Made by a program: the position numbers and the translations under genes. Of a stretch of 64,000 nt of DNA, positions 17,061 through 25,472 are shown piece after piece. Source of the stretch: a virus; the IMG/VR virus record IMGVR_UViG_3300049830_000142, positions 62,001 to 126,000 of that record. One strand, 5' to 3'. Under the pieces are notes generated by a model. That model saw nothing but the letters and a program-made list of their open reading frames with translations. It was not told the origin of the DNA and made no database searches. Within the stretch, counting starts at the first letter, position 1. Each line of letters begins with the position of its first letter.

Positions 17061-17561
17061 ATGGAAGAAACTAAAGTAGAACAGACAGTCGTTGATCCTC
17101 TTAAAGAGGTCAAGGCTAAGTTAACGGACGCGGAGAAGGAATCCTTCTTCAAAGCATTTTTAGCAGATGCACCTTATGAAGCTGAGGAATCTCTCTTCAA
17201 CGGTAAGCTCATCGTCAAGTTTAAGACGCTAAGCGTAGGTGAAAATAACTTGGTGATGCAGCAGTTACAGTTTGATAGAGACAACGGTACAGCTAAGAAT
17301 AGTGATGCCTATCTTATTCAAGTCATCCAATATAGGATAGCGGCTAGCATGACACATTTCGACAAGCAACCGTTCGCTATTGAGATCAACGAAGAAACAA
17401 GTCCTACCGACGTAAAGGCTGGACAGACTTATCTTATCAAGAGATTGGAAGTAATGAAGGAATGGCCTACATTTAAGGTCAGCTCTTTGACAGATGCTTT
17501 CAACAGGTTTGAGAAGAAGGTCAGGGCTTTGACAGAGGAGAGCTTCAAAGAAAATTTTTAA
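17061..17561 (+). CDS. tail assembly chaperone, upstream frame
   Basis: The 166-residue acidic helical protein lies two frames upstream of the tape-measure gene, the position of lambda gpG-like tail chaperones. Its last codons read GAA-AAT-TTT-TAA and contain the heptamer AAATTTT at 17552-17558. From there the -1 frame is open into the 17597 gene without a stop. Both the 166-residue form and a 287-residue frameshift fusion are therefore expected. Confidence 0.75.
   Translation: MEETKVEQTVVDPLKEVKAKLTDAEKESFFKAFLADAPYEAEESLFNGKLIVKFKTLSVGENNLVMQQLQFDRDNGTAKNSDAYLIQVIQYRIAASMTHFDKQPFAIEINEETSPTDVKAGQTYLIKRLEVMKEWPTFKVSSLTDAFNRFEKKVRALTEESFKENF
17552..17558 (+). other. -1 ribosomal frameshift site joining the two chaperone frames
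   Basis: A-AAT-TTT is a canonical X-XXY-YYZ slippery heptamer in register with the upstream frame, 1 nt before its TAA. A -1 slip continues as Leu-Thr-Gly-Arg-Arg into the frame of the 17597 gene, with no stop before 17923. Short G/C-rich complementarities downstream (for example GGGC 17563-17566 with GCCC 17579-17582) could stimulate slipping; that structure is only a suggestion. Confidence 0.7.
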
Positions 17562-17596
17562 CGGGCCGCCGTGTTAACGCCCTTACTAGAGGGTAC

Positions 17597-17923
17597 ATGA
17601 GCGGCAAGTTGACCTTCCAATACCCTAGGCCACTAAGTAAGCTTAGGGAAGAATTCCTAGTCACTTACCTAGACAACCAAGTGGTGGCAGACCTCAGGAA
17701 AACTGAGGCATTGCTAACCGCTCATCTCATTCCTTTGCCTATTAAAGGCAAGAACATAGGTAAAGAGGTATATGAGATATTCAAGACTTATACCGAAATA
17801 CTTTTGCCAATTGCCAAAAAACAAGCTAAAATTGATAATATAAGCAAAGATGACTTGAAGGCTATTAGCGCAAACCTCCGTCAACTCACAAAAAGTCTTA
17901 AAAAGAAGAAGCCCACTAAATAA
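17597..17923 (+). CDS. tail assembly chaperone, downstream frame (frameshift partner)
   Basis: The 108-residue basic helical region, ending KKKKPTK, sits just before the tape-measure gene like lambda gpT. It has an ATG at 17597, but its frame is open back to the slippery heptamer. It is probably made mainly as the C-terminal part of a fusion running from 17061 to 17923. Independent initiation cannot be excluded. Confidence 0.7.
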   Translation: MSGKLTFQYPRPLSKLREEFLVTYLDNQVVADLRKTEALLTAHLIPLPIKGKNIGKEVYEIFKTYTEILLPIAKKQAKIDNISKDDLKAISANLRQLTKSLKKKKPTK

Positions 17924-17925
17924 CC

Positions 17926-20900
17926 ATGGACGACCACTTTATAAATTTGCCGGGTGAGATGCCTAATACGCTAGACCCTTACGCAGGTCAGCACCAGTAT
18001 TCTCCTAACCCATTCATGGGTGGTGGTAGGATGCCGTTCGGTATTGGTAGCATCTTGATGTCGGCCTTCGGCAATAAGATGTGGCCTATCCCAATGCCGG
18101 GCACATCACAAGGTGTTTACGATGCGGTATGGCAGCGTGAGCATGATATGCAGATGATGCATGTCGCTCGTCAAACGGTGTCTAGTTGGTATCCATTTCA
18201 AAACATGGGTGGCATGAACCAAAACAGCATGCTCACTCAAGCAGTATCTTCTTTGATGAGTCAGCCTGATGGTTTGGCTGCTACTATTATGAGCCCAGTG
18301 CTGGGAGGTAATCCTGTGCAAGCTCAGATGGCCGCCTATGCTAATCTACAAGGTATTGGTGCCGCTGGTCTAGGAACTGTCGCTGGTGTGACAGGAACTC
18401 AGATTAGAGGTGGTGCCGACGCATTTGAATCCCAATTCTATAACCAGGACATCAAGAAGATCAATAAAGATTTGGGTGACAAAAAGAAAGCCGCAATATT
18501 GGCCAACATTAAACGAGCTAATATCTTAGGTTTGTCAGATCAACAAGGCACTGACCTATTCAATGAAAGCCGTAACAATGAGATTGTTCCCGGCACTACA
18601 GCCTATAGTAGGATTAACAGAGCTGGTATTACACTAGACGGTCTACAAAGCAAGATCTCTAGTATGGAAAGTACTGGCGATATCCAGAAGTATTTAGAAG
18701 GTGCTGACTTAGGTGACATGACTAGCAGGTTCAAGGAGCAGTTCGGCTCTGCTGTATCAGGTAGTGCAGAAGACCGTGCTAAAGCTTTTGCTGAAGGAAT
18801 ATCTGGTGTAGGTGAAAGTTTGAAAGGTAAGACGTCAGATGTTCAGGCTGTTGTAGACGCTCTCAAACAACTGCAGACCGAAGGCAAGTCTAAGGAGCAA
18901 GTCATGAAAGACGTAGATGCTCTTAAAGATAAATTTAAGTTAGATGACTCTGCAGCTGACATAGTTAGAAAAGGTGTAGAGGAAGGTATGCAGAAGGGTA
19001 GTCAGATACTTTCTAAAGCTGTGGGAGAGAAACTACAGCAGAAGCCTATTAGCGAAGCTGCAAAAGATATTCAGTCTGTGGCTAACTCAATGCTGATGCA
19101 GAAGATCACTAGAGGTGTCAACTATGCTAATACATTAGGATTCAACTACGAAGATTTAGTAGGTGCTAGAGATGAAGCTATTAGACAAAGGTTTGTTGGT
19201 GGCCCTGGTACTGACTTAAATAAACTAAGCGCTCAATTTGGTGGTGGCCAGATGGTTAAGACAATGGACGCTATGAGAAGCGCTTTTGGTAATGACCTCA
19301 CCGGTAAACAGCTTATACAAAAAGCAAATGAGTTCGTAGGTTATAGCAATTATGATCTTAACAAGACCGAAGATCAGAAGGACTTGGAAGATAATTTAAG
19401 AACATTGAAAGCTACAGCTAGAGTTACTGGTATTGACTTTGACACTATCATGAATGTTGAAGGTCAGGCTCAGAATGCTGCAGCTATGAACCCTTTGACC
19501 GCTCACTTAGGCGGTCGTGAGCTAGGTCCGATGGTTAGCCAAGCTGCACAACAGGTATTAGCTATGTCATCTCAGATGTCTAGTGAAGACGTCAGATACT
19601 TGGGTGGGCCTGCCAACATGTTTAGAAGTGCTGTCGAAGGGCAGATCTTAAGCTCTCAACAGCCTATCGCTACACAACTAGCTGCGATGGATACTTACTT
19701 TGTAGGAAATGACAAAGCTCAAGAAGCTGTCAGAAGCTATGCTAAGAACGGCGATATGACGGCCGGCGGTTGGGCTAGATTCCAGGAAGACTTGGCTAAT
19801 CAAACTGGTGTTAACGGCGTAGACTTACAACGCTACTCACAGTATAATCCGTCAGCTACTAGAAAAGGATTCCAGGGAGAAGGTGGAGCGGCATTTAGAA
19901 AAGCTGGTGGGCAAGCTACGGTACAGGGAATTCTACAAGGCTTAGACTTTTATTACGGTGGTGGTGAAGCTGGTGCCTCGATGAAGGATGAAGCTCAGAA
20001 GCTTATCCAAACAGGTCAATTCGGAAAGCTATTGACTGACAAGCGCTTTAATATGGCTGAGTTTGCTCCAGCTTGGGAAGATGCTTTGAAGAAGAACTAC
20101 CTCTACGATTACGCTGTCGGAAACAACAGCAAATTCAAAGCTGCTGATGACCAGGTTCAGGAGAGAGTCAAATCTTCTGTAGAGCTAGAGAAGATAGTAT
20201 CCTACAAAATGGGTAAGCTAAACGCTCCAACTATACAACGTGTCGTTCAGGCTATTGCTAGTGGTGACATGAGCCGAGATGGTCTTAAACCCTTAGCTTC
20301 AGCACTAGGCATTGGTGATGAATTTTTACAGAACGCAGATCTAGTCAAGAACACAGACTATATCCAGAAGATGACAGCAGCTGGTAGTGTTGAAGACTTG
20401 TTAAATATATCTCAGGATGTCTTACATAAGTCCGGTGTATCTACCCAGACTACTAGAGAGTTAGGTGCATTCAGTGAGTTAGCTAAGAAGTACAATATCA
20501 ATAGTGATGACGTAACGAAGATTAGAGCTAGTGGTGGTACTCTGAATGAGCTAAAAAAGATCATTGGTAATAAGTCTGCCATGACTACTGAAGATCAAGC
20601 CAGAGAATTTTATAGGTTAGCCGGTACAGCTGATCAGCAAATGGCTTCAGGTGGTTTGCTTGATAAGTACTCAGGAGATTTCTCCAAAGATAGTTTGACG
20701 GCAGCTATGAAGAAGCCACTAGTTGACCAGGTTGTTGACTATGTCGGTGGTACTGATGAACGCGCTAAAGCCTTCAATGATTGGATGCAGAAGACTGGTG
20801 AACAGCTAAGCAGCGGTCAAGTGATGGAAGGAGATGCAGGCAGTGCTAACCGAGTAAAACTAGGTAAGGCTATCCAAGCATTGGGTGGTAAGAAAGGTGA

Positions 20901-21276
20901 AACTGAAGGCAAAGTATTTGATGTTTTGGCTGGTGTCGCTGGTCAAGGTGACTCTGGATTCCAGAACATAGATGGTACTTATAAACTTACTGGTGCATTA
21001 GGCCAGTTTGGTCAGGCAGTCTATGGTAAGGAAGAGACATTCACTTCTGAGGATGATGCAAAGAAAGCTGTTAGTTCTCTAAGAGCTATCGCTGATTCAG
21101 ACTCAACAGTAACTGGCATCGTGTCTGAAAAGGGTGCGGCTGACGAGACTGTGAAGCAAATGAAGGAGCAATCTGAGGCAGCAATCACTACAGCTTCAGG
21201 CGTAACAAAGATCTTAGGTAGCATCACTGAAATGACAGCTGCACTAAACCGTATCAACGGAACACTAAGCAAATAA
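17926..21276 (+). CDS. tape-measure protein
   Basis: At 1116 residues this is the longest protein in the window. It directly follows the chaperone pair, precedes the hub genes and is largely helical and Gln/Ala/Lys-rich with Met/Gly-rich N-terminal stretches. These are the hallmarks of a tail-length ruler. No peptidase or lysozyme motif is obvious. The middle contains hydrophobic Ala/Gly-rich patches (LQGIGAAGLGTVAGVTGTQI, residues about 140-160) that may enter the host membrane. Confidence 0.82.
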   Translation: MDDHFINLPGEMPNTLDPYAGQHQYSPNPFMGGGRMPFGIGSILMSAFGNKMWPIPMPGTSQGVYDAVWQREHDMQMMHVARQTVSSWYPFQNMGGMNQNSMLTQAVSSLMSQPDGLAATIMSPVLGGNPVQAQMAAYANLQGIGAAGLGTVAGVTGTQIRGGADAFESQFYNQDIKKINKDLGDKKKAAILANIKRANILGLSDQQGTDLFNESRNNEIVPGTTAYSRINRAGITLDGLQSKISSMESTGDIQKYLEGADLGDMTSRFKEQFGSAVSGSAEDRAKAFAEGISGVGESLKGKTSDVQAVVDALKQLQTEGKSKEQVMKDVDALKDKFKLDDSAADIVRKGVEEGMQKGSQILSKAVGEKLQQKPISEAAKDIQSVANSMLMQKITRGVNYANTLGFNYEDLVGARDEAIRQRFVGGPGTDLNKLSAQFGGGQMVKTMDAMRSAFGNDLTGKQLIQKANEFVGYSNYDLNKTEDQKDLEDNLRTLKATARVTGIDFDTIMNVEGQAQNAAAMNPLTAHLGGRELGPMVSQAAQQVLAMSSQMSSEDVRYLGGPANMFRSAVEGQILSSQQPIATQLAAMDTYFVGNDKAQEAVRSYAKNGDMTAGGWARFQEDLANQTGVNGVDLQRYSQYNPSATRKGFQGEGGAAFRKAGGQATVQGILQGLDFYYGGGEAGASMKDEAQKLIQTGQFGKLLTDKRFNMAEFAPAWEDALKKNYLYDYAVGNNSKFKAADDQVQERVKSSVELEKIVSYKMGKLNAPTIQRVVQAIASGDMSRDGLKPLASALGIGDEFLQNADLVKNTDYIQKMTAAGSVEDLLNISQDVLHKSGVSTQTTRELGAFSELAKKYNINSDDVTKIRASGGTLNELKKIIGNKSAMTTEDQAREFYRLAGTADQQMASGGLLDKYSGDFSKDSLTAAMKKPLVDQVVDYVGGTDERAKAFNDWMQKTGEQLSSGQVMEGDAGSANRVKLGKAIQALGGKKGETEGKVFDVLAGVAGQGDSGFQNIDGTYKLTGALGQFGQAVYGKEETFTSEDDAKKAVSSLRAIADSDSTVTGIVSEKGAADETVKQMKEQSEAAITTASGVTKILGSITEMTAALNRINGTLSK

Positions 21277-21277
21277 T

Positions 21278-21769
21278 ATGGCTGCATACTACTACACTCT
21301 CTCAAGTTCTAACAGTGACGTGTTCCATGGTAACCAAGTGGTTCACCACGGTATCAATATTCCTTTCTTGGAGAACCTTATCAATGCTAACTCCATGGTT
21401 ATCGTGAATGAGGTGACTATCCAGAACAGGGATACCGTTCAATACTTTTTGACTTTCAATGATGTAGTCTCATGGTTCTACTTTGGTAAAGGTCTAGGCT
21501 CTCTTTCAGTGAGCGGTGTGGTCTTGGCTGGTTGTCATAGCGCCGCCAATGATTTTCCAGGTGTGCAGGACCTATACAACGCTATAGGTAAGATCAGAGG
21601 TAAGGCACAGACTATTTTATTTGGTGGGTTCTCATTCAAGTGTGTTCTATCAAACTATACTTTCAGGGCTAATGCAGATGAAGCTTCGGTCAATATGATC
21701 GACTTCAATCTACAGATGGAAATCGTCGACCATCAGATCCCTGGTCCTTCCTATAACCCTAGCTGCTAA
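21278..21769 (+). CDS. tube-like baseplate hub / tail-tube initiator
   Basis: The 163-residue beta-rich protein has the size of a tube protein and lies between tape measure and hub. Contractile phages often encode a tube-fold initiator there. The N-terminal NANSMVIVNEVTIQNRDTVQ and end strands MIDFNLQMEIVDHQ are consistent. No motif proves it. The stop overlaps the next ATG by 1 nt. Confidence 0.6.
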   Translation: MAAYYYTLSSSNSDVFHGNQVVHHGINIPFLENLINANSMVIVNEVTIQNRDTVQYFLTFNDVVSWFYFGKGLGSLSVSGVVLAGCHSAANDFPGVQDLYNAIGKIRGKAQTILFGGFSFKCVLSNYTFRANADEASVNMIDFNLQMEIVDHQIPGPSYNPSC

Positions 21770-23481
21770 TGAATTCAAATATCAGCATTGAGCTAACCAC
21801 AACAGACGCTGGTTTGGCTACACTAATCAAAAACGTACGTATTACCGGTGCTACGTTATCCTATGGCATCAATAAGCTGCCTATAGCTCACGTACATATT
21901 GATACAACAGTTAGCGATGATTTGACTAGCTCACTACAGATCCTTTGTGACTTCGATAAGTTTAGAAGAAAAACACTGTCGTTGACTGTCAAGACCGGTG
22001 GGCTAGTATATGACGCAGGTTGTCTAGAGTTTGACGGTATACTAGACGGTATTAGCATCTCACAACAACCTGGAGGTTTGAGCGCTTCATTAGTCATCAA
22101 ACACCAATTTGTATTACTGAATGAGGTCTACCCTAGATTGCTTGGTCTAAGCGCTGGTAGTTCCAATATGTTCTCAGTAATGAGACCTATACTCTATGAT
22201 CCGAACCAGTTTGGTCCTGGCTCAGAAAATAACCATTTCCTCATACCTGACATGCAGTTGTATGGATTGATCACTGGTAAAGACCCGAACAACAAAGTTA
22301 ACACTGGTCTACCTCTGATACCGTTCATCATCGAAGTATTCAAGGCTGTAGTAAAAAATCAATCACTCTACAACATCGGTCCTAACACGCCAGCATTCCA
22401 AAGTATCAGTAACGCTTTGCGAGATGTGATCAAAGAGCAACAGATCAACGCAGATAAGACTGGTGAGCTATTTAAGCTAGTAATGAAACTACTTGGACAG
22501 GTCAACACAGAGTATAGCAGTCTGTTATCACTGTCAGGTAATGACCATTTGCTTAGCGCAGCTAGCCCAACGATCGCAGCTAAAGTAATAGGTGACATAG
22601 CTCAGTTAGACGACACTATCTACAATTCAATGGTTCGTTACGTAGGTCAATATGGTTGCTGTTTTGTAGTGTCTAACGACACTGCTTATGTAGTGCCTGA
22701 TGCATCTTTTCTTAGAGTTGAAGTAGACCCATCATTGATTAAAAACAGTAGGTCTTTACAAACTAATATAGCTTACCCAGCAGACTACGAAACTTTCTCC
22801 TTCAACGATACTGGTGAGAACACTATCAAAGGTGTATATGTTGTTCCTGAACCACTAGGTATGAACGGTACCTGGGCTGTGGGTGGTATCAATGTCATGA
22901 GTGGTAGATACGTTGATCCTAATCCAGGTGTAAAGGGAAACATTGTTGTAAAGACTTTGCCTCAAATAGCTTGTTCTTATATTAGCAGGATAGCTTCACA
23001 AGGTAGTATGGGTGTACAGAAGATAGTCCATACTGGTAACAGCTTGATTGATGGAGCAATTGATACTGTAGAAGCTTATGCTAGTATGCAGCTTCACAAA
23101 ATACAAACTGCTTTAGAGTATGGACAGATGCAGGCGTTCATCAATGCCTGGGCTCAGTCTGAGTATTGCAGGATCAAGTACGAAGATAGAACTGGTTATC
23201 TATCAATGCCATTTAACAACAACTGGGTGCCTGGAGCTCCTGGTGCTGCGCTAGCCAAACATCCTGGTACTTGGGTCCAGTTCTACGTCACTGACGTAAC
23301 ACATACTTTCAACCTAATGCCTAACAACTCCGGCACAGCTACTACCAACGTATCATTCAAAGGTGGTAGACCAGGACTTGTAGCAGGATATACTGGACTA
23401 ACGACTGTCCCTCTGTATAATTACAGTTACGCGCTTAGTCAGAACTTTGCAGACCAGTTCTTGGCTGACATAACACCATGA
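21769..23481 (+). CDS. baseplate hub protein (gp27/gpD-like)
   Basis: The 570-residue protein opens with strands typical of a hub domain (KNVRITGATLSYGINKLPIA) and a second beta domain (GCLEFDGILDGISISQQPGG). It ends in another strand-rich region (VTHTFNLMPNNSGTATTNVSF). Its place after tape measure and tube initiator is that of T4 gp27 or Mu gp44. Identification is by order and domain appearance. Confidence 0.65.
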   Translation: MNSNISIELTTTDAGLATLIKNVRITGATLSYGINKLPIAHVHIDTTVSDDLTSSLQILCDFDKFRRKTLSLTVKTGGLVYDAGCLEFDGILDGISISQQPGGLSASLVIKHQFVLLNEVYPRLLGLSAGSSNMFSVMRPILYDPNQFGPGSENNHFLIPDMQLYGLITGKDPNNKVNTGLPLIPFIIEVFKAVVKNQSLYNIGPNTPAFQSISNALRDVIKEQQINADKTGELFKLVMKLLGQVNTEYSSLLSLSGNDHLLSAASPTIAAKVIGDIAQLDDTIYNSMVRYVGQYGCCFVVSNDTAYVVPDASFLRVEVDPSLIKNSRSLQTNIAYPADYETFSFNDTGENTIKGVYVVPEPLGMNGTWAVGGINVMSGRYVDPNPGVKGNIVVKTLPQIACSYISRIASQGSMGVQKIVHTGNSLIDGAIDTVEAYASMQLHKIQTALEYGQMQAFINAWAQSEYCRIKYEDRTGYLSMPFNNNWVPGAPGAALAKHPGTWVQFYVTDVTHTFNLMPNNSGTATTNVSFKGGRPGLVAGYTGLTTVPLYNYSYALSQNFADQFLADITP

Positions 23482-24116
23482 AACACGACAAACTAATAGA
23501 AGACCACAAAAAGCTCATAGCCTATGAGGCTGGCAAATACAGTAAATTCGTGCCCTATGACGTTGTGTTAGCTGAGGCCTATAAACTGGCTTGGAAAGCT
23601 GCTGAAGGGTTTGATCCTAAAAAGGATACTAAGTTTAGCACTCACCTCACTAACCAGCTTAAGAAGCTGAGCCGTATTTCAACGATGTATGGCAGTACTG
23701 TAAGATTGCCGGAAAACAAGCAATTTAAGCTACAGCATATCAATAATGCTGAAAAGGAGTTGGAGGATCAGCTAGGTAGGCCACCGTCAGCATTGGAGAC
23801 TAGTGAGTATACTCACATACCACTAGTACACTTAAACAAGATTAAGCAGGGTAGAGCTCACGAAGTCAATATAAGCTCTCTACAACATACTCCAGTATTC
23901 GTTAATAATACGAATGACGACTGGCTACATTTCGTGTATCACGATCTAACTGATATAGATCGTATTATTTTTGAGCACAAGACTGGGTTCAATGGTAAAG
24001 AAGTGTTAAACAACGAAGCAATCGCTAAACTACTCAACATATCACCTAGTGCAGTTGGAAACAGAGCTAAGATGATAACAGACAAAGTTCAGAAGGGTTG
24101 GGAAGGTGATGACTAA
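23478..24116 (+). CDS. sigma-70-like factor, candidate late sigma
   Basis: The 212-residue protein resembles a compact group 3/4 sigma factor. Region 2-like is AYKLAWKAAEGFDPKKDTKF (STHLTNQLKKLSRI follows). Region 3-like is RLPENKQFKLQHINNAEKEL with LGRPPSALE next to it. Region 4-like at the end has LNNEAIAKLLNISPSAVGNR as a helix-turn-helix. It starts 4 nt inside the hub gene. It is plausibly the specificity factor for late promoters such as the 5353 and 12484 motif; that link is a hypothesis. Confidence 0.75.
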   Translation: MKHDKLIEDHKKLIAYEAGKYSKFVPYDVVLAEAYKLAWKAAEGFDPKKDTKFSTHLTNQLKKLSRISTMYGSTVRLPENKQFKLQHINNAEKELEDQLGRPPSALETSEYTHIPLVHLNKIKQGRAHEVNISSLQHTPVFVNNTNDDWLHFVYHDLTDIDRIIFEHKTGFNGKEVLNNEAIAKLLNISPSAVGNRAKMITDKVQKGWEGDD

Positions 24117-24624
24117 GGAAGAGCGCCAGAACTATAATAGGGCTTACAGAAATAAGCATAAAGAAGAATTAGATCGAAAATCTAAGGCTTATAGGTTAAT
24201 CTATAATAAAGAACATAGAGAAGAGATACGTAGTCGAAATAGGCTATGGAAAGAAAAGAATAAAGATAAATGTAGAATATCAAATACAGCGTATGTAAAG
24301 GCTAGGATAAAAATTGATCCAACATTCAAGCTACTACGATATGCACGTACTCGAATCTATATTGCTTTGAAGAGACAATTAGCTGGTAAAGAGTTATCAA
24401 CGTTAAATTTAACTGGTTGTTCAACTGAAGATCTAAAGTCACATATTGAGAAACAATTTAAGGAAAACATGGCTTGGACAAACTATGGTACTTGGCATGT
24501 TGATCATATCAAACCTTGTTGTAAATTTGATTTGTCAAATCGATTAGAGCAACAAAAGTGTTTTCACTATTCTAATTTACAACCACTGTGGGCAAAAGAT
24601 AACTTAGAAAAACGAGGAAAATAA
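24109..24624 (+). CDS. HNH homing endonuclease 1
   Basis: I use the ATG at 24109 (8-nt overlap with the sigma gene) over a GTG one codon earlier. The 171-residue product has a basic helical N-terminus, then TFKLLRYARTRIYIALKR and LTGCSTEDLKSHIEKQF. The HNH core is WHVDHIKPCCKFDLS...CFHYSNLQPLWAKDN. It is clearly related to the 29322 protein. The A/T-rich insertion between sigma and baseplate genes indicates a mobile homing gene. Confidence 0.85.
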   Translation: MTKEERQNYNRAYRNKHKEELDRKSKAYRLIYNKEHREEIRSRNRLWKEKNKDKCRISNTAYVKARIKIDPTFKLLRYARTRIYIALKRQLAGKELSTLNLTGCSTEDLKSHIEKQFKENMAWTNYGTWHVDHIKPCCKFDLSNRLEQQKCFHYSNLQPLWAKDNLEKRGK

Positions 24625-25028
24625 TGGCTGACAAGACATACAAAGATCATGCTGAAGGTGTCAGAGGTTGGATGAGTGAGACGGCTGACGCTGAACTTAC
24701 TGACCCAGGTTCAAGGAAGTGGTGTATCTTAGAGTTGACAAGTTTAACTCCTAGTGAAGTGGGCACTTACTTTAGTAGTGCAAAACCGAACCAAGATTTC
24801 AAAGATGAAGTAGACAAGGATCAGGTAACTGGTATCCCGGTCGCACAACATCAGATTGAGTCAGACCAGTTGTATTCTTTGGCTAAGTGTATGGCTTACC
24901 GCCATCAACCTAGACTAAGGCATTACAGGGATGACATAGAGAACAAAGATATCAGGACTAGGACGTCTATCGCCTTTGCTTTGGCGAAGATGAACCTGTT
25001 AACTGATTCAATGAAGAATAGCACATAA
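24624..25028 (+). CDS. hypothetical baseplate-region protein
   Basis: The 134-residue acidic helical protein overlaps both neighbours by 1 nt. It has no motif I know. TRTSIAFALAKMNLLTDSM near the end looks like an amphipathic helix. Tight coupling to the gp25-like gene suggests a baseplate assembly role. Confidence 0.65.
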   Translation: MADKTYKDHAEGVRGWMSETADAELTDPGSRKWCILELTSLTPSEVGTYFSSAKPNQDFKDEVDKDQVTGIPVAQHQIESDQLYSLAKCMAYRHQPRLRHYRDDIENKDIRTRTSIAFALAKMNLLTDSMKNST

Positions 25029-25471
25029 TGGCTATACAAGGAACATCAACGGATTACACTGGCAGGCTCAGGGATATTTACATCTCTGGCACTCTAAACC
25101 CATTGTCAACCGCTACGCAAACAGTGCACTATAGTTTTGGCAAGCCTAGCAAGTTTGTCGCTGGTGTGCAGAAGTTGATTCAGAGATATTTAATTTCTTT
25201 GGTCAACTCAGGATTCGTTGAACAGCTGCAATCAATTAGCGGTAGCAACGTCTATACTGCTAAGAAGCTGTTCGGACTATACAACGCTGAGGTAGTAGAC
25301 TCTTTTAGGAATTATCAGAACAGCAATCCTTCAACTTTTTTGGACGAACAACTTGATACTGTACAGTTGACTAATTTGACTAGTACAGGAGCTAGTGTAA
25401 ACATTTCATTGCAGTTGAATACTAAAGCAGGCAGTAGCGTAACTTTCTTGTTACCGTTACCATTAAATTAA
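25028..25471 (+). CDS. baseplate wedge protein, gp25-like position
   Basis: The 147-residue protein precedes the J-like wedge gene, where T4 gp25 or P2 gpW homologues lie. It contains VQKLIQRYLISLVNSGFVEQ, AEVVDSFRNYQ and an end region VNISLQLNTKAGSSVTFLLP, i.e. helix-then-strand like the gp25 fold. The characteristic ER motif of gp25 is not obvious, so it may be a divergent functional equivalent. Confidence 0.5.
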   Translation: MAIQGTSTDYTGRLRDIYISGTLNPLSTATQTVHYSFGKPSKFVAGVQKLIQRYLISLVNSGFVEQLQSISGSNVYTAKKLFGLYNAEVVDSFRNYQNSNPSTFLDEQLDTVQLTNLTSTGASVNISLQLNTKAGSSVTFLLPLPLN

Positions 25472-25472
25472 T

